30,434 nucleotides of DNA. Origin: Trametopsis cervina (Eukaryota; Basidiomycota; Agaricomycetes; Polyporales; Irpicaceae). Both the position numbers and the translations under genes were made by a program. A model generated the notes under the pieces. It saw nothing but the letters and a program-made list of their open reading frames with translations. It was not told where the DNA came from and did not search any database. Position 1 is the stretch's first letter, and every line of letters begins with the position of its first letter. Positions 19,601 to 27,735 of the stretch are shown here, one piece after another. The stretch spans positions 190,991-221,424 of the forward strand of contig MU278381.1 of the NCBI GenBank assembly GCA_022385755.1, in the 5' to 3' direction.

Positions 19601-20848
19601 CTCTGAAACGAGTTTCTTCAGGCCAGAGTGGTGAAAATGCGCAAGACGACGATGCCAGAGGGAGTAATCAAGGGGTAGTGTGGAAGAGGCAGCGGTGGCA
19701 GAGTGGGCGGACTCTGGGCTAGGTATGACTGTACCAGCCAGGTAGGCGGTGTTGGAGGCATCTATAGGTGCACAGAAGAGTTTCTGACCATCAAGGATAA
19801 AATCCATCGAGTCTGAGGCAATAGTGACATTGAAGCGATGGTGACAAGTGAGATACAGGACTGAAAGCAGGTTGGACCCCAGGTCAGGGACATGAAGTAC
19901 CCTAGAGAACTCCACATGGCGCAGATACTCCCCCTCAACCTCTGGAGCGAAGACTACAGACCCAACTCCAGCAGAATAGACGATGGTGTTGTTGGCAAGG
20001 CGAATGGGGACAGCCAGAGGCTTGTAGTTTCGAAGCCAATGCTTGTGAGGCGTCATATGAGAAGTGGCGCCTGTATCTGCAGTCCAGAATAGGTCAGAGG
20101 GTGTCTGAGGCGAAGGAGAGGGGGGATTGGAACGAAGACTCGCTTTTCCAGCGAACTCAGGACCACCAGAGGGATTGGAAACAGCAGAAGTGGCCGGAGT
20201 AACCTCCTGAGCAGCATTGGCCTTTCCCCCTCGCTTCCTGGTGTTGTTCCTGTGCTCCTCCTGCCTCTGAAGGGCATCCTTGGTTGCCTGAGTCTTAGCC
20301 GCACCGGAGCGGTGGCAGGAGTCGATAGAGTGGCCCCGGAGACCACAGAATGAGCAAAGGAGGGCAGTGACAGCGAGCACAGAGGTGCTGGAGGGGGTAG
20401 AAGTCGAGTTAGGGGACTTCCTGAGCTGTTCCTCGTTGATAAAGGCAGCCTGGAGCTTGACCTTCGACATCTGGTCTAGGAGTTGAAGGGATGAGGCGAA
20501 GGACTGGTACTCTGCAGGCAGAGCTCGAATCATAGTCATACAGACGAGTTCTTCATCCAAATCCTTGATGGAGAAGTCCTTGGGGCGAAGATTCTTGATC
20601 TGGACCATAGCAGCATCAATCCTGGTCATGGGAGCGGACAGGGTGTCTTCAGAACCCATCTGGATCGAGAAGAAGGACTCCCAGGCGTTGAAACGAGCTC
20701 CAGGAACCTTTTGGAGGTGTACTGACTCCAGCTTCTTCCAGATCTCCACAGAATCATCCTCAATTCCATCAAGATGTGTCTTCTGCTCATCTGTGATAGC
20801 AAGATACAGCTCACCAGCCGCTCTGAGCGCTCTGTCTCTCCATAGCCG
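16682..20848 (-). pseudogene. Ty1/Copia gag-pol polyprotein, gag N-terminus lost
   Basis: The frame is open for 1388 codons from 20848 to the stop at 16682, but it has no ATG at a sensible gag start. Numbered from the GTG at 20749: gag capsid region to about 120; zinc knuckle CX2CX4HX4C at 132-145; protease DTG at 225-227; integrase H366/H371 with C401/C404; catalytic D431, D494 and E530 (35 residues between the last two); a proline-rich linker of about 680-790; reverse transcriptase with D948 and YTDD at 1032-1035 (YVDD is more usual); then RNase H with FSDADY, STTEAEY and MDNNSA. The Copia order PR-IN-RT-RH is intact. Upstream of 20848 the gag sequence continues in another frame (start of WKLVKGDERLPV near 20915), showing a small indel near 20845-20851. 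The first ~50 gag residues are missing. Enzymes look intact, but the element cannot be autonomous. Confidence 0.88.
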
Positions 20849-20921
20849 TCAACTCTGTCCCTGCAGCTGTCCTTTCAGCTGCAACAGGTAGCCTTTCATC
20901 CCCCTTCACCAGCTTCCAAAG
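20849..20921 (-). pseudogene. Frameshifted N-terminal gag remnant
   Basis: In a frame different from the main ORF this encodes WKLVKGDERLPVAAERTAAG and on to LTAMER, typical of the early gag region of Copia elements. It joins directly to LTR sequence at about 20921, so leader, primer-binding site and gag start are deleted. Confidence 0.65.
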
Positions 20922-20994
20922 GACACAAGGGATGAAATGAGTGATAAAAGACGAAATAAAATAGAGACAAGTGCCTAGCAGGCATTATCCAACA
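20922..20994 (-). repeat. 73-bp stub of the 5' LTR
   Basis: On the minus strand TGTTGGATAATGCCTGCTAG runs to CATTTCATCCCTTGTGTCC, matching the first ~72 bp of the LTR. The other ~330 bp are absent. No target duplication pairs 20995 with the left end at 16221. Confidence 0.85.
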
Positions 20995-21666
20995 TGATAT
21001 GTTTCATTCAGTCATAGATGTGTCTCCCATGACTGACAGTGGATAGACCTGTTCATCCAGAGTTAACTTGGTTGCTTTTTATCTGCCTGTGTAACATTAA
21101 CACAAATGAAATCAAAACATGTGCATTGATGTACATCATAATGTGTCCTTCATCATCCATTGTATTGAACTGAACATTTGTCACCACAGATGTACCAACT
21201 GCCGAGAAGTCAACTGCAAACCTATGGATGGAGGCAGTCATCGCTGGTATAAGCATCCTTGAATTGGATCTTAGTTGGTAGGGGATGCTGTTAGGATAGC
21301 TATATGACCTATGGGTCTAGGCAATCATCTATGACAATGCTGGTTTTAGGCAGCAGTGTAACGGGCTGCATATCTGCCAATGTATTGATTTTCTCGAAAG
21401 TGTAAGAGTCATTTACCGGCTGGTCTGTCTCTGTGTCTCTGTTGCCATTGCTATATATTGTTTAGTTATCACATATCAGCTATGTTGTTTGATGCTTGCC
21501 TGTTGTCGAAAGGAATTTCCTGGCTAACAGCAGAGTGGCGGTTGGTGGGCTGCGCCTCATCGCTGCTGGCTGATACTTCACCATCGCTCTCTGTGTCATC
21601 TACTTTTTGACGGTGTTCAAACCATGTCCACACTTTCTGTTTCAATCATGATACAGGTAAGTACTA
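20995..21666. other. Region without recognised gene
   Basis: No long frame and no similarity to the other repeats in the window. It ends in GTACTA, the target duplication of the solo LTR. Confidence 0.5.
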
Positions 21667-22070
21667 TTGTTCTGGGAGTTATACTCAACCAGAACAGGCT
21701 CTGACAGACTTATACTGCAGTCTGAAATGAGCAACTGGATAGAATTAAAGGGAGGAAGGACTACTGACCTGCAGTCTGAGATGAGCAACTGAGAGAGGCT
21801 CAGAGGTCTCAGGCTGCAGGGTGAGCGACTACGGGCGCTTAAACTCGGCTAACACCGAGAAGCAAGCAGAATACTGCTAAGTCGAAGTTACACTAGTAGA
21901 ATGACCTCTAGAGGTCAGGGAAAAATAGGGAAAAATAGAGGAAAATAGTGGAGGGTGTAGACAGTCCATGGGAAGGTAGAGAAGGGGTCTATACTCAACA
22001 TAGGGGATGAAATGAGTGATAAAAGACGAAATAAAATCGAGACAAGTGCTTAGCAGGCATTATCCAACAA
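21667..22070 (-). mobile_element. Solo LTR of the Copia family with target duplication
   Basis: About 403 bp, nearly identical to 16222-16624, with the same TG...CA ends at 21668 and 22069. It is flanked by GTACTA at 21661-21666 and 22071-22076 (the 5-bp duplication is probably GTACT, with neighbouring bases ambiguous). Its own duplication shows it is an independent insertion reduced by LTR-LTR recombination, not the other end of the 16222-20994 element. Confidence 0.85.
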
Positions 22071-22536
22071 GTACTAATTCCATCACAAATTCTCTGCTTA
22101 CATAGTGAAGGTTCATGTGCAACGTGATGCCTAACTTCTGTGCTCAATTGTGTATTGTGTCTGCGCATGCTTTGATGATCTTTTTCTTCTGACCTATAGG
22201 TTTAGATTGATATTCTCCATAATACTCTTCAGCAATTTCATGTATGGCTGAAATCCACATCATCTTGGGAATCCCGGTAGATGATGCTGTTGAATGGCCA
22301 TCTTTGTGCAAAGCAGCTTTACTCTGTTTTTGCGCTCTGTCATCTGGTCTTGTTAGTTAGTCCTAAAACTTAGCATGGGTAGCATTTACTCATGGGTACT
22401 TACAGGTTAAGCTGTGGAATTACCCATAGGTATTGGAACCTGTGGGTGTTGGGTACTCATGGCATGGGTAGTTCACAGGTGCAGATTGCAGTTTTACATT
22501 TTAAAGGTAAAGCTGTAGGTTACCTGTAGCTATTTA
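22071..22536. other. Region without recognised gene; short direct repeats
   Basis: No frame of note. Between about 22370 and 22475, ACTCATGG and CATGGGTAG recur two or three times, a small degenerate repeat. Confidence 0.45.
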
Positions 22537-22747
22537 CTTGGTGAGCAGGTCGGCAAGCAGCAGGTTACGATTCTTGAGGTCTTTATATGTGTTAAAATGT
22601 ACATATTACATTAAGCAACTGTTTCTGTTTAGAAAGCAGCAACGTTTCTGCTTTTTTATGGAAAAAATGATTTGTGAGTGAAAAAACTCTTTATATAATA
22701 TGTTATCTGCTATCAACATGATTTGAAAAGTCACATAACCATAACTA
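22537..22747 (-). mobile_element. Helitron-like copy L4, 3' end only
   Basis: CTTGGTGAGCAGG (3' end read from the plus strand), then the inverted subterminal motif TTACGATTCTTGAGG and a decayed version of the AT palindrome. It is cut at 22747 by the 5' terminus of another copy. It is preceded by A on the plus strand, i.e. the 3' flank is T. Confidence 0.75.
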
Positions 22748-23043
22748 TTACGATTCCTGAGGTACAAAGAAAAGAATTGTTCCAGTAACGTCTGGGACAT
22801 TGGGGTTCTGCGACATGTGACAGATTTTGTTTGAATACACTTTTATAAGCATATTTAGTTACTATTTTGTATGGTTTTGATGGCATTAGTAGCAGTTATT
22901 GACCCATTAGCAATTTATGTAGTGGAGCGCTTATTTGAGACTACAAAACTTCCTTGATTTTTACAGCCTCCCCATCCCAAAGTTTCCCAATAATTTGTAT
23001 ATCCACATGTAGCCATGACATTGGGCTACACTGTGGTCATCTT
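22748..23043 (+). mobile_element. Truncated Helitron-like 5' fragment
   Basis: Starts TTACGATTCCTGAGGTAC and follows the family for ~296 bp to GTGGTCATC, where a further 5' terminus begins. Confidence 0.75.
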
Positions 23044-23842
23044 TTATGATTCCTGAGGTATGAAGAAAAGAATCGTTCCAGTAACGTCTGGCATATTGGG
23101 GTTCTACAAGATGTGATGCTTTTTGTCCCCAATGCATGGGAATTTTCTTTGAATACACTTTTATAAGCATCTTTTGTTACCGTATTGTATGGTTTTAATG
23201 GCATTAGTAGGAGTTATTTAGTTATTGTACCATTTTGTCTAGTTGGGCGTTTATTTGACACTTCAAAACTTCCTCAATTTTTACAGCCTCCCCATCCTAG
23301 AGTTTCCTAGTAATTTATATATCCATATGTAGTCATGACATTGGGCTACGCTGTGGTCACCTTTATCAAGAAAACCATGCAGAACTGAGAGCATAAAGTG
23401 AGAAACACATGCCCTTTTTGGGAAATAAGCGCCCAACTTTGATGGGACTCGGTTTGGCTCATAAAACACCTGTAGCTAAGAGCCTCTCTCATTTGTAGTG
23501 TATTCCATGCCTCAATGCTGTTATATAGACCTCAAACAATCCCATTGTCGATGTTTTTACGACTATTTTGTGTTTTCTGAGCTTGATAATGCAGCTACAG
23601 CAAAGGTGTACATGGTGGGAGGGTCAGATTAGATAAGCGCACACCTTCCATTTTGAGAAGATAAACTCCCACGGTATGTCTATACCTTTACATGTATGGC
23701 TTTCACTCGATACATAAGCTATGACAGTCATGTGACATCTCAAACATGTGCTCACATGTATTACATAATGTATTCTAATTTTAGCGCATTTTCCCACATT
23801 TTATTCAGCTTTGTATAAGGCATTCTGTGCATTTTTCAGCAA
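23044..23842 (+). mobile_element. Helitron-like 5' fragment (~0.8 kb)
   Basis: Starts TTATGATTCCTGAGG (one change in the terminus) and is an inverted, close match to 25430-26215 of L5. It ends at CTGTGCATTTTTCAG, where L5 begins. The continuation is not found beyond 26215, so it was truncated or rearranged. Together with L5 it forms a ~0.8-kb inverted repeat. Confidence 0.75.
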
Positions 23843-24689
23843 CTTGGTGAGCAGGCCAGCAAGCGGCAGGTTACGATTCCCGAGGCCTTTATATGTCATA
23901 AAATATATGTAATACATCAATCAACTGTTTCTGTTCAGAATACAGCAACTTGTCTGCTTTTTTTATGGATCCAAATGATCTGATAGTGAAAAAACACACA
24001 TTATATAATGTGTTATCCACTATCAAAGTAATTTGAAAGGGCACATAACTATAACTATGCATTAAAAGGATTTATAAAGGACTTTGAAGACTGTTTGGAA
24101 TCTATAGTAATTTTTGAATTTAATTTAAGACTTTACAGCTGATTTATAAGCTGTGGGAAAAGGACTTCCAAATGTGGAAAATGTGTGCTTATGTAATCTG
24201 ATGTCATTACTACAAACCATTTTGCTGTAGCTATATTATTAAGCTCAGAAAGTGCCAAACATGGCCAAAGCATGGGATTTTAAGAGTGTCATGACTTTAG
24301 AAGTGTAAATAAAGATATATAAATGGCTCTATAGGCTGTTCAGAATTTAATGTGATTTTTCCGGATTTTTCCAGATTTTATTTGGAGCTCTACAGTCAAT
24401 TTATTGACCGTGGGAAAACCATTTCCAAATGTGGAAAACGTCCGCTTAGCTAATCTGATGTCATTGCTACAAACAGTTTTGCTGTAGCTGCCTTATTGAG
24501 CTCAGAAAGTACAAAATACTGCCAAAACATCGAAATTGAGACCATATTTCCGCATTTGGGCAAGTTTATTTTGGCTCTAGAGACTTCAATGTTTTAGCAA
24601 TACTGTTAGTGTTGATTCTAACACAGTGTACTATACCATGGGTACCTTCTGGAGGGGTCAAATATGGGCGCCTATTTTGGTCAGTAAGC

Positions 24690-25015
24690 ATTACTTATCC
24701 AGTAACAAATGTTACTTACTCCATTTACTTATTTGTAACAAATTCTATCTACTTGGTAACAGCTATTACTTATTCGATAACAATGTCTACTTACTTGATA
24801 ACAACTTCTGTTTACTTGATAACAGTCTCTACTTACTTGATAACAACTTCTACTTACTTAGTAATAACTTCTACTTTCTTCATAATACACCTCTACTTAC
24901 TCAATAACAAACTTACTTTGCATGTTAACAAATGCTACTTACTTGATAACAAACCTTTACTTACCCGGTAACAAGTTTTGTTTATCCAGTAATACAGTAG
25001 TACTTACTCATTAAC
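24690..25015 (+). repeat. 21-bp-period minisatellite of copy L5
   Basis: Units such as TACTTACTTGATAACAACTT plus one base, imperfect, around 14 of them. One unit fewer than in L1. Confidence 0.82.
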
Positions 25016-25070
25016 AGATGCTTCATACTGATACTGACTTGATTTACATCACTCTGTTACTGTGTCTACA

Positions 25071-25140
25071 TAGCCCAGTGGTTTACTGACTTTGTTTTGT
25101 TCAGTCCCAAGGCTGCTGGTTCAACTCCGGCTCAGTCCAG
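25071..25140 (+). other. tRNA-like sequence in copy L5
   Basis: A-box-like TAGCCCAGTGGTTTACTGAC, then B box GGTTCAACTCC (25118-25128). The T arm GCTGG-TTCAACT-CCGGC pairs along five positions. The acceptor stem does not pair, so it is not a true tRNA. Confidence 0.55.
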
Positions 25141-25172
25141 TGAATTGACCTAAGCATGTTTACATCACGTCA

Positions 25173-25204
25173 TGTCGAAGCGCCAGCATGTTGGCGCTTC
25201 GACA
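25173..25204. repeat. Perfect hairpin, 13-bp arms, in copy L5
   Basis: TGTCGAAGCGCCA, loop GCATGT, TGGCGCTTCGACA. It starts about 32 nt after the tRNA-like sequence. Confidence 0.9.
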
Positions 25205-26215
25205 CGAGCTGAGGGCATTAGGATGACACTGGGCGGTCTTTGTTTGGGCTTATTTGGTCTTTTTGGGCCTGTTTTCGCTAAAAACAGCTGTAGAGCCTCC
25301 AATAAAATCCGAACAAATCTGGAAAAATCGCCAGAAATTATAGAAGGCTTAGTAACCCCATGTCACATGATCACATCACTCTCCCACGATCATGCGATCT
25401 CACAAATTGTGTTCTTTTGCAAACAAATGCACAAAATGCTTTCTACAGAGTTTAATAAAGTGCGGAAAAATGCGCTAAAATGGGCGCACATTATCTAATA
25501 CATGTGAGCACATGTCTGAGATGTCACACGGCTGTCATAGCTTATGTATTGAGCGAAAGGCAGACATGTAAAGGTGTAGATGGACCGTGGGAGTTTACAT
25601 TCCCAAAATGGAAGTTGTGCGCTTATCTAATCTGACCCTCCCACCATGCATGGCATTGCTGTAGCTGCATTATTAAGCTCAGAAAACACAAAATAGTCGT
25701 AAAAACATGGACAATACAAGTTTCCAAAGTCTATAAAACAGCACTGAGGCATGCAATATGCTTCAAATGAGAGGGGCTCTTCAATATAAGTGTTCTATGA
25801 GCCAAACCGAGTCCCATCAAAGTTGGGCGCTTATTTCCCAAAAAGGGCATATGTGTTTCTCACTTTATGCTCTCAGTTCTGCATGGTTTTCTTGATAAAG
25901 GTGACCACAGCGTAGCCCAATGTCATGGCTACATGTAGGTACACAAATTGATAGGACATTTTGGAATGGGGAGGCTGTAAAAATCGAGGAAGTTTTGTAG
26001 TCTGAAGTAAGCGCTCAACTACACAAAATGGTAATGGATCAATAACTCCTACTAATGCCATCAAAACCATACAATACGGTAACAAAACATGCTTATAAAA
26101 GTGTATTCAAAGAAAATTCCCATGCATTGGGGACAAAAAGCATCACATCTCGCAGAACCCCAATATGCCAGACGTTACTGGAACGATTCTTTTCTTCGTA
26201 CCTCAGGAATCGTAA

Positions 26216-27221
26216 CTATAAATAGTTTTGGGCCTTGAGTAGGTGTATTTTGGGGTGAGAAACATACTCTAGACATTAGCTTAACTTGAATTGAAATACT
26301 TAATTGCCTAGAGATGATAAAGGGTGTTTTTGCACTGTCACATGTTTGTAGACCTCTAGAAGCATCAATACTAATGGGATACTCCTGAAACTAATTATAC
26401 ATACTATATACATACTCTTGCAGATTTCTAAGACCCCAGAATAGTGATATTCAAACAGCTAATGCTATGGTAAGATGCTTTTGAAATTGAAAAGGAAAAG
26501 AAGAGAACATGTCTATTTTGGCACAATCAACATAGATATCATCCCTATTTCTTTACAAGCACTCATATATAGCTCTATACTATATTCCCAAAGTATCAGA
26601 CAACTTTCATACTCTCTTTCACTATTGATAAACCTTAATATTTATTAATTTCTCAGTATGATAGTCTACTATTCTACTATTATAGTATTATGTAATCAGT
26701 CCTTTATTAACACTCTATTAATTGCCTCAAAGGGAAATAAAGATCTATAACTATGTAACAAGCATATTTTGAATAAGTAACAAATTTGTTTGCATTGAGT
26801 AAGAAAACATATTACTATCATTTGTTATATAACTAAAGCTTAGTAGTCATTAATGAGAGTATAACAGAATTACAAACAATGCTTCAATTAAACATCAAGG
26901 ACCTCAGATACCCTACGATGCAGTATTATTCTGTGGTCTACTAAGCTATTCTATAGGTTTCCCAGATCAGCTCAGGGTAATCTGCTGGAAACCCCAAAGT
27001 GCCCATCTGGTTGATCCTAAGCCGCCGTAGGTAACTCAGGCTACTAAAGGAGGGATGCAATTGGCAGCCACCACATATAGATGATATGAGGGCTATTAGC
27101 ATCTTGTCCCAGTAGCCTGATGAGGATATTCATATCTTTGTAAACAACCAAGCTGCTCTGATATCGATCCTTTCTGCAGAGAAGGGCCCGGTGCAGATGC
27201 TTTCTATTACTGCATGCGCAT
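26216..27221. other. AT-rich region without recognised gene
   Basis: Strongly AT-rich at 26400-26900, no frame over 80 residues and no match to the other repeats apart from scattered TAAGTAAC-like bases near 26775. The GC content rises from about 26900. Confidence 0.5.
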
Positions 27222-27640
27222 TTACGATTCCTGAGGTACGAAGTTAGAATCGTTCCAGTACGGTCTGGCACTTTGACGTCTTGCGACATGTGACGCTTTT
27301 TGATCCCAATGCGTGGGAATTTTTTTTCAATACAAATGTATAACCTTATTTTCTTATCTTTTGTATGTGTTTGATGGCATTAGTATTTGGTATTGATTGA
27401 TTACTATTCTCTGTAATCGGGCGCTTATTTGACACTACAAAAGTTCCTCGATTTTTACAGCCTTCTTATTGATGAGTTTCTCAGTAATAAGTATATCACC
27501 ATGTAGCCATATCCTTGGGCTATGTGGTAGTCACATTTATTAAGGCAATGGTGTAGAATTAAAGCTCATGGAAGGGAAATGCGTATGCCCTTTTACGGAA
27601 TTAGGCGCCTATTTGGGGTGATAGACGCTTGAGATCCCAC
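27222..27640 (+). mobile_element. Diverged, truncated Helitron-like 5' fragment
   Basis: Begins TTACGATTCCTGAGGTACG with the paired GAATCGT, keeps CGACATGTGACGC, TTTGATGGCATTAGTA and TTTTTACAGCC, and then loses similarity near 27640. It is the most diverged copy in the window and lies just beyond the 3' end of the gene at 27736. Confidence 0.7.
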
Positions 27641-27735
27641 TTTTGTGCAGAGTCCCGCAGTTTAGTTGCGTTAGCTTATTCTAAATGTCCTCCGTATCGT
27701 ATCAATGTGTGCTTAATGTAATATACATGATGCGG

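Larger units (their letters stand above)
23843..26215 (-). mobile_element. Complete Helitron-like non-autonomous element (copy L5)
   Basis: 2373 bp. 3' end at 23843 (CTTGGTGAGCAGG), 5' terminus at 26215 (CCTCAGGAATCGTAA). It has the asymmetric inverted ends of L2, with a GC-rich stretch between the inner motif and the 3' end (GCCAGC...GCGGC). Internal order: AT palindrome, two ~130-bp modules, minisatellite, tRNA-like sequence, perfect hairpin, third module and 5' hairpin. No coding capacity: the 108-residue frame at 25172-25498 spans the hairpin and is broken in more divergent copies. Confidence 0.8.

Noticed and set aside
24609..24971. Tyr/Leu/Thr-rich ORFs in the minisatellites (also 9132-9387, 11093-11476)
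   Set aside because: A 21-bp period keeps any frame open; low-complexity translation in several frames at once is an artefact.
25071..25140. Functional tRNA genes
   Set aside because: A and B boxes and sometimes a T arm are present, but acceptor stems do not pair in any of the copies examined.
25172..25498. 108-residue ORF repeated identically at 10566-10892 and partly at 12976-13239
   Set aside because: It begins inside a perfect hairpin and runs through repeat sequence; identity reflects recent repeat duplication. In diverged copies the frame is broken and no domain is seen.
22748..26215. One element with long inverted repeats (23044-23842 against 25430-26215)
   Set aside because: L2 and L3 show that the true unit ends with the CTCACCAAG side; the inverted repeat is better explained by L5 inserting next to an oppositely oriented copy. 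The apparent ACTAT flanks are noted but unproven.
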